A stretch of 64,000 bases of DNA from Thauera chlorobenzoica (GTDB lineage Bacteria > Pseudomonadota > Gammaproteobacteria > Burkholderiales > Rhodocyclaceae), in assembly GCF_001922305.1 (NCBI RefSeq), contig NZ_CP018839.1, positions 930,001 through 994,000 on the forward strand, given 5' to 3'. The notes below the pieces were generated by a model. The model was given only the letters and a program-made list of their open reading frames with translations. It had not been told where the DNA came from and searched no databases. Positions 30,470 to 40,001 of the stretch are shown piece by piece (position 1 is the first letter of the stretch; each line of letters starts with the position of its first letter). The translations under genes and the position numbers were made by a program.

Positions 30470-31402
30470 TCAGACCACCGCCTCTTCCTTCTCCTTTTTC
30501 GGCTTCACGAACTGCTCGCGCGACACCCCCAGCCACATCACCAGCGGGCTGGCGACGAGCACCGAGGAATAGATGCCGAACAGGATGCCGATGGTCAGCG
30601 CCAGGGCGAAGTAATACAGCGTCTCGCCGCCGAAGATCAGCATCGACAGCACCATGATCTGGGTGCTGCCGTGGGTGATCACGGTGCGCGAGATCGTGCT
30701 CGTGATCGCGTGGTCCAGCACTGCCGGCGTGTCCATGGCGCGCTTCTTCCGGAACGTCTCGCGCACGCGGTCGAACACCACCACCGATTCGTTCACCGAA
30801 TAGCCCAGCACCGCCAGCACCGCGGCCAGCACCGGCAGCGAGAACTCCCACTGGAAGAAGGCGAAGAAGCCCAGGATGATGATCACGTCGTGCATGTTGG
30901 CGATGATCGCCGACACCGCGAAGCGCCATTCGAAGCGCAGCGCGAGGTAGATCATGATCCCGAGCACCACCAGCAGAAGGGCCATCGCCCCGTCGGTGGC
31001 GAGCTCCTTGCCCACCTGCGGGCCGACGAACTCGACGCGGCGCAGTTCCGGTGCGTTGCCCGCCACGGATTTCAGCGTCGCCATCACGGTTTCCGACACC
31101 CGCGAGGTGTCCAGGTCGTCGCGATTGGGCAGGCGGATCAGCAGGTCGCGGGCACTGCCGAAGTTCTGCACCTGGGCGTCGGGATAGCCGCTGGCGGCGA
31201 GCGCCTGGCGGACTGGCTCGAGCTGCGGCGCCTCGGCGTAGCTGACCTCGACCAGGGTGCCGCCGGTGAACTCCACCGACAGGTGCAGGCCGCGGGTGGC
31301 GAGGAAGAACACCGCCAGCACGAAGGTGATCAACGAGATGACGTTGAACACCAGCGCGTGGTGCATGAAGGGGATGTCTTTCTTGATGCGGAAGAATTCC
31401 AT
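30470..31402 (-). CDS. secF: Protein translocase subunit SecF
   Basis: The 310-residue inner-membrane protein partners SecD and uses the proton gradient to help release exported proteins. It has six hydrophobic segments, the periplasmic-domain start LSVEFTGGTLVEV, and the RND-type membrane block GYSVNESVVVFDRVRE. The C-terminus is Lys/Glu-rich. It follows secD after 27 bp. Confidence 0.95.
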   Translation of the reverse strand: MEFFRIKKDIPFMHHALVFNVISLITFVLAVFFLATRGLHLSVEFTGGTLVEVSYAEAPQLEPVRQALAASGYPDAQVQNFGSARDLLIRLPNRDDLDTSRVSETVMATLKSVAGNAPELRRVEFVGPQVGKELATDGAMALLLVVLGIMIYLALRFEWRFAVSAIIANMHDVIIILGFFAFFQWEFSLPVLAAVLAVLGYSVNESVVVFDRVRETFRKKRAMDTPAVLDHAITSTISRTVITHGSTQIMVLSMLIFGGETLYYFALALTIGILFGIYSSVLVASPLVMWLGVSREQFVKPKKEKEEAVV

Positions 31403-31429
31403 GATCCGGTTCCCTGTCCTTTCGCCCGC

Positions 31430-33310
31430 TCAGCGCTTGGCGGCGGTGTCGGCCGCCGGCTTCCAGACCGTGCCGATCGACAGGCCGTCGATCTTGCGGC
31501 GGCGGCCGTAGATGAAGTTGATCAGCATCCGCGACACCAGGATCGCGCTGAACATCGAGGTCAGGATGCCCAGGCAGTGCACCACCGCGAAGCCGCGCAC
31601 CGGGCCGGAGCCGAACACCAGCAGGGCGATGCCGGCGATCAGGGTGGTGATGTTGGAGTCGAGGATGGTGTCGAAGGCGCGGTCGTAGCCGGCGGCGATC
31701 GCCGCCTGCGGGCTGGCGCCGTTGCGCAGCTCTTCGCGGATGCGCTCGTTGATCAGCACGTTGGCGTCGATCGCCATGCCCAGGGTGAGCGCCATCGCGG
31801 CGATGCCGGGCAGGGTCAGGGTAGCCTGCAGCAGCGACAGCAGCGCTACCAGCAGCAGCAGGTTGGCGGCGAGTGCGACCGACGACACCAGGCCGAACAG
31901 CAGGTAGTAGGCGCACATGAAGGCGACGATCGCGAGGAAGCCCCACAGCGTCGAGTTGAAGCCCTTGGCGATGTTCTCCGCGCCCAGGCTGGGGCCGACG
32001 GTGCGCTCCTCGATGATTTCCATCGGCGCGGCGAGCGAGCCGGCGCGCAGCAGCAGGGCGACGTCGTTGGCTTCGGCGGTGGTCATGCGCCCGGAGATCT
32101 GCACCCGGCCGCCGCCGATCTCGCTGCGGATCACCGGCGCGGTGACGACTTCGCCTTTGCCCTTTTCGATCAGCAGGATCGCCATCCGCTTGCCCACGCT
32201 CTCGCGCGTGACGTCGCGGAAGATGCGCGCGCCGGCGGCGTCCAGCGTGAGGTGCACGGCGGGTTCGTTGGTCTGGCCGTCGAAGCCGGGCTGGGCATCG
32301 GTGAGGCGGTCGCCGGTGAGCACGACCTGCTTCTTGACCAGCAACGGCGAGCCGCCGCGCTCGGTGTACAGCTCGGTGCCGAAGGGGATGCTGCCGGCGA
32401 GCGCCTGCTCGATCGCGCCCGGGGTGTCATCGACCATGCGCACTTCGAGGGTCGCGGTGCGGCCGAGGATGTCCTTCGCCTTGGCCACGTCCTGCACGCC
32501 GGGCAGTTGCACGACGATGCGTTCGGCGCCCTGCTGCTGGATCACCGGCTCGGCGACGCCGAGCTCGTTGATGCGGTTGTGCAAGGTGGTGATGTTCTGC
32601 TTGATGGCGAAGTCGCGCATCGTCTGCTGCGCCTGCGGGGTCAGCGTGGCGACGAGCTTGAGATCGTCGGTGGCATCGTCGCGCTCGGCGAGTTGGAGGT
32701 CGGCGGTGGTGTCCTGGATCGCGCGGCGGCCGGCTTCGCGCTGCGCCGCATCGCGGAAGCGGATCACCACGGTGCTGCCTTCGCGGCTGATGCCGGCATG
32801 GCGCACGCTCTTGTCGCGCATCAGCGTGCGCAGGTCGCCGGTGGTGGCGTCCAGGCGCTTGGTCAGTGCGCCCGGCATGTCCACTTCGAGGAGGAAATGC
32901 ACGCCGCCGCGCAGGTCGAGGCCGAGGTACATCGGCAGGGCGTGGATCGAGGTGAGCCAGTTCGGCGATGCCGACAGCAGGTTCAGGGCGACGACATAGG
33001 ACGGGTCGGCGGGGTCGGGGTTGAACGCCCGCTCGATGGCGTCCTTGGCGCGCAGCTGGAACTCGGTGTCGGCGAAGCGTGCGCGCACGCTGCCGGGGTC
33101 GGCAAAAATGCCGGTATGGTCGATGCCGGCGGCGCGCAGGGCGCTGCCGATGCGTTCGGTGACCGCTACGGGATCGAGCTTGAGGGTGGCCTTGGCGCTC
33201 GACACCTGCACGGCCGGCACTTCACCGTAGAAATTGGGCAGGGTATAGATCAGGCCCCAGAGCAGCACGAGGCCGATGAGGATGTTCTTCCAGAGAGGGT
33301 AGCGGTTCAT
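31430..33310 (-). CDS. secD: Protein translocase subunit SecD
   Basis: The 626-residue partner of SecF starts MNRYPLWKNILIG, with a first membrane helix, the conserved LGLDLRGGVHFLLEVD, a large periplasmic region, and five C-terminal helices including GMAIDANVLINERIREE. Length is typical for proteobacterial SecD. It lies between yajC and secF in the usual order. Confidence 0.96.
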   Translation of the reverse strand: MNRYPLWKNILIGLVLLWGLIYTLPNFYGEVPAVQVSSAKATLKLDPVAVTERIGSALRAAGIDHTGIFADPGSVRARFADTEFQLRAKDAIERAFNPDPADPSYVVALNLLSASPNWLTSIHALPMYLGLDLRGGVHFLLEVDMPGALTKRLDATTGDLRTLMRDKSVRHAGISREGSTVVIRFRDAAQREAGRRAIQDTTADLQLAERDDATDDLKLVATLTPQAQQTMRDFAIKQNITTLHNRINELGVAEPVIQQQGAERIVVQLPGVQDVAKAKDILGRTATLEVRMVDDTPGAIEQALAGSIPFGTELYTERGGSPLLVKKQVVLTGDRLTDAQPGFDGQTNEPAVHLTLDAAGARIFRDVTRESVGKRMAILLIEKGKGEVVTAPVIRSEIGGGRVQISGRMTTAEANDVALLLRAGSLAAPMEIIEERTVGPSLGAENIAKGFNSTLWGFLAIVAFMCAYYLLFGLVSSVALAANLLLLVALLSLLQATLTLPGIAAMALTLGMAIDANVLINERIREELRNGASPQAAIAAGYDRAFDTILDSNITTLIAGIALLVFGSGPVRGFAVVHCLGILTSMFSAILVSRMLINFIYGRRRKIDGLSIGTVWKPAADTAAKR

Positions 33311-33418
33311 CGTCGGCGGGAAAGTGGTGGAGCGAAGCGGGAAGGCGCGGCGCGGGGGGCGCGGCGCAGGGCGGTGGAACGCGCCGGTGGGCGGAGCCCG
33401 CCGGCGTGCCGGCAGGCC

Positions 33419-33742
33419 TTACAGCGACTTCAGCGTACCCTTGGGCAGCACGGTGGCCACCGCCTGCTTTTGCACGGCGACCACGGCGTTGGCCGCGATC
33501 TCGACGTGCACGAAGCTGTCGCCGACTTCGGTGACGCGCCCGGCAATGCCGCCGCCGGTGACCACTTCGTCGCCCTTGGCGAGCGCTGCGACCATGGCCT
33601 TGTGCTCCTTCGCGCGCTTCATCTGCGGGCGGATCATCAGGAACCACAACACCACGAACATCAGGATCAGCGGCAGCAGGCCCATCAGGCCGCCGCTGGG
33701 GTCGGCGCCCGCAGCCTGGGCGTAAGCATTGGAAATCAGCAC
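33419..33742 (-). CDS. yajC: Sec translocon accessory protein YajC
   Basis: The 107-residue single-pass protein has the helix LMGLLPLILMFVVLWFLMI followed by RPQMKRAKEHKAMVAALAKG and GDEVVTGGGI, all characteristic of YajC, a component of the SecDF-YajC complex. It is first in the yajC-secD-secF unit and follows tgt. Confidence 0.95.
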   Translation of the reverse strand: MLISNAYAQAAGADPSGGLMGLLPLILMFVVLWFLMIRPQMKRAKEHKAMVAALAKGDEVVTGGGIAGRVTEVGDSFVHVEIAANAVVAVQKQAVATVLPKGTLKSL

Positions 33743-33773
33743 GTCGATTACTCCGGGTTGGCGAAAACGCTGG

Positions 33774-33779
33774 ATTATA
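33774..33779 (-). promoter_or_regulatory. Candidate -10 box for yajC-secDF
   Basis: On the minus strand GGCTATAATCC gives a perfect TATAAT 32 bp before the yajC start. It comes just after a GCCGGGG/CCCCGGC hairpin (33785-33802) at the tgt end. No good -35 box is visible, so the call rests on the -10 alone. Confidence 0.45.
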
Positions 33780-33818
33780 GCCTAGCCGGGGAAAGCCCCG
33801 GCCGGGAGTGCGCCGGAT

Positions 33819-35997
<2,179 letters not shown>

Positions 35998-36065
35998 TGC
36001 GGTGAAGGTAAGGGTGAAAGGGCGAGCCGCTGGGCGCGACGGGCGGGAAAGATATCCCCCCGCGC

Positions 36066-36095
36066 TTGCTGCAATGACGCTTGTTCGGGGATAAT
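36066..36095 (+). promoter_or_regulatory. Promoter of tRNA-Leu
   Basis: TTGCTG at 36066-36071 and GATAAT at 36090-36095 are separated by 18 bp and lie 11 bp before the tRNA 5' end. The position suits a stable-RNA promoter. Confidence 0.55.
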
Positions 36096-36106
36096 GCGCC
36101 TCCCCT

Positions 36107-36191
36107 GCCGGGATGGCGGAATCGGTAGACGCAGCGGATTCAAAATCCGCCGCCGCAAGGTGTGTGGGTTCGAGTCCCACTCTCGGCACCA
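36107..36191 (+). tRNA. tRNA-Leu (anticodon CAA), integration target
   Basis: The 85-nt gene includes CCA. The acceptor is GCCGGGA/TCTCGGC with one G-T wobble, the anticodon stem is GCGGA/TCCGC with loop TTCAAAA (anticodon CAA), there is a long variable arm, and the T-arm is GTGGG-TTCGAGT-CCCAC. The 3' half is duplicated at 46049-46105. The copy there ends TCCCGGC, which pairs perfectly with this gene's 5' acceptor strand. The present 3' half therefore came from the element and the original one now sits at the far end. Confidence 0.95.
36135..36163 (+). other. attL core (29 bp, inside tRNA-Leu)
   Basis: It begins CGGATTCAAAATCCGCC and ends AAGGTGT, and is identical to 46049-46077. It covers the anticodon stem-loop and the variable arm. 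Similarity resumes in the T-loop and the CCA end. Confidence 0.9.
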
Positions 36192-36344
36192 GCAAGCACA
36201 GCAAGGGTTTCAGGGCTGTTGCAAGTAAGTCGCAATAATCAAAAAGAATAAACGCGGCACACTTCTGGCACATCCGCCCCGCTTGTTTGGCGAATGCTGC
36301 CCGCTACGGTACTGTTTTGTCCAGAGATTCACGAGGGCAAAACT

Positions 36345-37412
36345 GTGGCAACGATCACCAAGCGCACCGGCAAGAACGGCACCAGCTACAAGGTGCAGAT
36401 TCGCCTGAAAGGCCACCCCGCCGAAACGGCGAGCTTCGACCGTCTGACGGATGCGAAGCGATGGGCAGCCGAGACCGAGACCGCGATCCGCCAAGGCCGG
36501 CACTTCGGCATTGCGCGGCGGCGCACCTTCACCGAGCTGGCTGACAAGTATCAGGCCGCGATCCGCGAACACCTGAAGTCCGCCGACGATCGCAAGCCGC
36601 ATTTCGCGTACTGGTGTGACGAGTTCGATGGCCTCAGTCTTGAGGACGTGACCCCGGCCCTTGTGGCGACCGCTTACGCCAAGCTGCACCAGGACGGCAA
36701 GCGCACCACCGCGACCGCAAACCGCTACCTCGCCAGCCTGTCGGCGTGCCTCTCGTTCGCGGTCAAGGAGCTTGGATGGATCGAGCGCAACCCTTGCCCC
36801 CGCGTGCGCAAGGGCAAGGAGTCGGCAGGCCGCGTGCGCTACCTCAGCGACGACGAGCGCACCCGCCTGATTGCTGCCTGCAAGGAGTCGCGCAACGCGC
36901 TGCTCTACCCCTGCTTCGTGGTCGCGCTCTCGACCGGCGCACGTCAAGCCGAGGTGATGAACCTGCGCTGGAACCAAGTCGACTTTGGACGCTGCACCAT
37001 CGTGCTCAGGGATGGCGAGACGAAGAACGGGGCAGGGCGCGTGCTGCCCCTGACGGGTGAAGCCCTCGACCTGCTGCGCGACCGCGCCAAGGTCCGCGAT
37101 CTACACGACGACCGTGTTTTCCCCGTCCCGGCTACGACCGACGCATTCGGCTCGCTGCGTACCGCGTGGAAGGCCGCACTCGCGCGCGCTGATGTCCCGG
37201 ATTTTCACTGGCACGACCTTCGCCACACCGCCGCGAGCTATCTGACGATGGCCGGCATCGGTTCAATGGAAGTCGCCAAGGTGCTCGGCCACAAAACTTT
37301 GCAGATGACCGCGCGCTATTCGCACCTGTCGCCTGAACGCACCGTGGAGCTTGGCGACGTGCTGGCGCAGCGCTTGGGGCTGGCGAGCAAGAAGAGCAAC
37401 ACCGCCGCTTGA
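36345..37412 (+). CDS. int: Tyrosine-recombinase integrase
   Basis: A 355-residue phage-type integrase. From the GTG start, catalytic residues are Arg200 (STGARQAEVMNLRW), Lys227, HDLRH at 290-294, His316 (LGHKTLQ) and the nucleophile Tyr325 (ARYSHL). The N-terminus resembles arm-binding/SAM-like domains. I chose the GTG at 36345 because CACGAGGGC lies before it; an ATG at 36294 is in frame. It starts about 150 bp from the tRNA, the normal place for the integrase of a tRNA-targeting element. Confidence 0.93.
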   Translation: MATITKRTGKNGTSYKVQIRLKGHPAETASFDRLTDAKRWAAETETAIRQGRHFGIARRRTFTELADKYQAAIREHLKSADDRKPHFAYWCDEFDGLSLEDVTPALVATAYAKLHQDGKRTTATANRYLASLSACLSFAVKELGWIERNPCPRVRKGKESAGRVRYLSDDERTRLIAACKESRNALLYPCFVVALSTGARQAEVMNLRWNQVDFGRCTIVLRDGETKNGAGRVLPLTGEALDLLRDRAKVRDLHDDRVFPVPATTDAFGSLRTAWKAALARADVPDFHWHDLRHTAASYLTMAGIGSMEVAKVLGHKTLQMTARYSHLSPERTVELGDVLAQRLGLASKKSNTAA

Positions 37413-37495
37413 TCGGTTATCAGGCAAGCGGGCCGGCGTGGTCTCTCACCACCGCGCCGACCCTGACCACAACCCGATCCTATGGAGATCGAATC

Positions 37496-38212
37496 ATGGC
37501 TACCTTGCATATTACCCGGCAACAGTACAGGGAGTTTGCCGAGCTGACGAAAGCCGCCGGAATGGCACTCAATCTGTCCACCTACAAGCGCATGGGCAAC
37601 TGCTGGGGGAGCTATTCGCCTTGGGGGTTACTCGTATGCAGAGACGTGACATCCTCAGAGCCACAATGGGACGAAAGAGCCCTGATAACGCTGTCGTCGA
37701 CGATCAATGCAGACAAGCTGCGCGCCGCAGGCCCTTCGCGGCCAGAGCTTGATTGGAGCCAGTTGGAAGACCACGAGTTGTTCCCGTTCATCGTTTGGCA
37801 TGAAATCGGACACCGCATGGACAACTTTGACCACATGGGGATCATGTGCATGAAGGATCTAGACGTCCGCGACGAGTGCCACAAGCGTGTGCGCGTCGTG
37901 AATGAAGTTCTGGCGGATCGCTTTGCATGGCAGAAGGTAAGGCCCGGCGAGCCAATTCCGCTTAGCGAGAAGGGCCAGATTGCACAGGAGCAGATCCATG
38001 AGGCAATCGAGTATTCGAACGCACATGCTCCGCGCTTGCCGGGCGTCGTTCGTCCCCTATCACCGTGCCAGTATCAAGACGTTCCGGACTACATGCTCGC
38101 GTCTCATGATCGAGCGGCGTTCGTTGGTCCTCGTGTCTCCCCTTCACTACTGCATGACCGGATCAATTATCACCGCCTGTACGCTGAGCGAAACGGGCAA
38201 ACTTTGTACTGA
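37496..38212 (+). CDS. Putative zinc metallopeptidase (HExxH...E)
   Basis: A 238-residue protein from ATG 37496, which follows a GGAG site. It has VWHEIGHRMD (His102, Glu103, His106) and, 30 residues on, NEVLADRFAW, where Glu137 fits the third zinc ligand of gluzincin-like enzymes and the AD pair is typical. The rest matches no family I know. It lies between the integrase and the regulator. In such elements an HExxH protein could cleave a repressor, as ImmA does, or act on a host or phage protein. The motif is clear; the target is unknown. Confidence 0.65.
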   Translation: MATLHITRQQYREFAELTKAAGMALNLSTYKRMGNCWGSYSPWGLLVCRDVTSSEPQWDERALITLSSTINADKLRAAGPSRPELDWSQLEDHELFPFIVWHEIGHRMDNFDHMGIMCMKDLDVRDECHKRVRVVNEVLADRFAWQKVRPGEPIPLSEKGQIAQEQIHEAIEYSNAHAPRLPGVVRPLSPCQYQDVPDYMLASHDRAAFVGPRVSPSLLHDRINYHRLYAERNGQTLY

Positions 38213-38255
38213 CCACCAGCCCGGCCGCGCGCCGGGCTGTGCATGGGCGAATGAC

Positions 38256-38891
38256 ATGAGACCAAAGGCCTTCCCCAAGATTGCGCCTGCCGCAGGCTGG
38301 ACTGGCGAATACGTGAAGCGCGGCCCCCGGCGTGCAGATCGAACAGTGTGCACCTACCGTTACCAGCGCAGGCGCGGGCCGAGCGAGTTGGCACTGATGC
38401 TGCGGCGCTTTCGCGCCCTGCTGTGGTCGGTCGACGACAACCCGAAGAGTGCAGATGTGCGAGAGACGCTATGCCGTATCGCCGCAATGACGCCCGATGA
38501 GGCCGCGGCGTGCTGGACTGATCTGGACGACACCACCGAGGCCGAGATCGAGCGCGCGCAATGGGAAGTGCTCGGAAGGATCGGCCCACCGCTGGCGATC
38601 GCGCTGCCTGAACTGGCGCGTCATGCGCTCGACACGATGGCACCGAACCAGGGCGGCCGGCCACCAGTTGCAGGACTGGCGGTCATGCTGGCCGCCGCGC
38701 TCGCCGCCCACTGGTGGCGACTCACCGGCACGCCGCCGACAGTGCGCATTGTCGATTTCAAGCCGACGCGCTTCATGGCGTGGGCAAAACTGATGTTCAA
38801 GCGCACGGGATACCCGACTGGCGACCTTTACAAGCACCTGCGGGACGGGTTGCGGGCTGCTCGTGCAGACGAGAGAGTGCCGCCAAGATAG
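38256..38891 (+). CDS. Hypothetical protein of the integrated element
   Basis: A 211-residue product starting MRPKAFPKIAPAAGW. The middle is helical and charged (TPDEAAACWTDLDDTTEAEIE) and a hydrophobic stretch (VAGLAVMLAAALAAHWW) lies near residue 145. The C-terminal part has an RTGYPTGDLYKHLRDGL segment. I recognise no domain. The open frame extends upstream into the peptidase gene but the ATG at 38256 is the first sensible start. Downstream, two small hairpins (to 38933) precede the AlpA gene. Confidence 0.5.
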   Translation: MRPKAFPKIAPAAGWTGEYVKRGPRRADRTVCTYRYQRRRGPSELALMLRRFRALLWSVDDNPKSADVRETLCRIAAMTPDEAAACWTDLDDTTEAEIERAQWEVLGRIGPPLAIALPELARHALDTMAPNQGGRPPVAGLAVMLAAALAAHWWRLTGTPPTVRIVDFKPTRFMAWAKLMFKRTGYPTGDLYKHLRDGLRAARADERVPPR

Positions 38892-38975
38892 CGCGCGGGG
38901 AGGTTTTCCCCTTTCGGCACCGCTTGTGCCGATCTATGTAATCCATTCCGTCACAACCCGCAAGGAAAGACGGAA

Positions 38976-39254
38976 ATGGAAACGCAAGCACAACAAAACA
39001 CAGGCACCGTAGCAATTCAACCCCGCCGCCGCGTGGCGACCGTCGCGCAGGTCGCCGCCGCCTATCCCGTTTTCTCTCAGGCCGCGATCAGGGATTTGGT
39101 CTTCAAGGCCGCCGACCGGCAGAACTCCCGCGGTGACCGCATCCCCGGCAATGGCCTCGCCGAAGCCGGCGCAATTCTGCGCATCGGACGCAAGGTGCTG
39201 TTCGACCTCGACGCCTTCGAGGCATGGCTCGATTCCCGCGCCTCGTCGCACTGA
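38976..39254 (+). CDS. AlpA-like helix-turn-helix regulator
   Basis: The 92-residue DNA-binding protein has a MerR/AlpA-type winged helix: RVATVAQVAAAYPVFSQAAI, then GAILRIGRKVLFDLDAFEAWL, where the last segment is the typical wing and helix. AlpA proteins switch on integrase or replication genes in P4-like satellites and PICIs. It stands just ahead of the replication operon, behind a good AAGGAAAGACGG ribosome-binding site. Confidence 0.78.
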   Translation: METQAQQNTGTVAIQPRRRVATVAQVAAAYPVFSQAAIRDLVFKAADRQNSRGDRIPGNGLAEAGAILRIGRKVLFDLDAFEAWLDSRASSH

Positions 39255-39268
39255 GGGGGGCGCCGGCT

Positions 39269-39610
39269 ATGACCGAACAAGAAAAGAGCGCGTTCCCTTT
39301 CGAGAGCGCGCCCACAAGCGAAACTACCGATTCGAATTATACCGCCGACACCTCGCGTGAAACAAACCGCGGATTGTTCCACGCCCTGACCTGGCGCGGC
39401 ACCGCAGAACCGCAGCAGAAGCCCGCCGACCCGCTGCTCGGCTGGCACGCGCTGGCAGCCCCCGCGAAGCTGCGCGGCAAGGCCAAGCGCAACGCCCGCC
39501 GCGGTGCGGTCAACGCCAAGCGTCACCAGGGAGGCATTCAGGCCGATCTACTCGCGCTACTGGTGCTGGCAACGGTCGCCGGGCTGCTGTTGGTGGGGAA
39601 GCTGCGATGA
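39269..39610 (+). CDS. Small membrane-anchored protein, unknown
   Basis: A 113-residue product from ATG 39269 (MTEQEKSAFPFES), preceded by GAGGGGGG. The N-terminal half is polar and the middle is very basic (LRGKAKRNARRGAVNAKRH). One C-terminal helix (LLALLVLATVAGLLLVG) follows. The topology suggests a membrane-tethered, nucleic-acid- or protein-binding basic domain. It overlaps the next gene by ATGA. Confidence 0.55.
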   Translation: MTEQEKSAFPFESAPTSETTDSNYTADTSRETNRGLFHALTWRGTAEPQQKPADPLLGWHALAAPAKLRGKAKRNARRGAVNAKRHQGGIQADLLALLVLATVAGLLLVGKLR

Positions 39611-39831
39611 GCGCCAAGATTCACGCCTTCCCGACCCGAGCCTCTGACGAGCACCTGTTGTTCGAACACCCTGACGGTATGGGCGCTATCGAGTACGGCG
39701 GCGGAATTCTGATCGTCACCAACGACCTCGATGCGACCGCAACCCGCGTCCTGATCGGGCCTGCTGGCCTGCGCGATCTGGCGGCACGGCTGCGTGTCCT
39801 GGCCGACCTGATCGACGGAGGCGCACGATGA
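39607..39831 (+). CDS. Small hypothetical protein (74 aa)
   Basis: The product begins MSAKIHAFPTRAS and ends in a helix LRDLAARLRVLADLIDG. The centre forms short beta-rich segments (AIEYGGGILIVTND). No family is recognised. ATGA overlaps on both sides place it firmly in the replication operon. Confidence 0.55.
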   Translation: MSAKIHAFPTRASDEHLLFEHPDGMGAIEYGGGILIVTNDLDATATRVLIGPAGLRDLAARLRVLADLIDGGAR

Positions 39832-40001
39832 GCGACTTCGAAGTCATCCTCCCCACCGACGAGCAGCGCGAAATTCAGGAGTTGTTCGAGTACTGGATCC
39901 ACCGCGCCTTCTCACGCGAGGCCGGCGCCGTGCTGGCGGTCGCGGAGGTGCTGTTGCGCCTGACGCGCGCAATCGAGCAAACGCGGGAGGGCGACCGATG
40001 A
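39828..40001 (+). CDS. Small hypothetical protein (57 aa)
   Basis: Start MSDFEVILPTDEQ, mostly one long amphipathic helix (LAVAEVLLRLTRAIEQ). It overlaps the preceding gene and the primase gene by ATGA on each side. Those overlaps are the main argument that this very short gene is real. No domain is recognised. Confidence 0.55.
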   Translation: MSDFEVILPTDEQREIQELFEYWIHRAFSREAGAVLAVAEVLLRLTRAIEQTREGDR

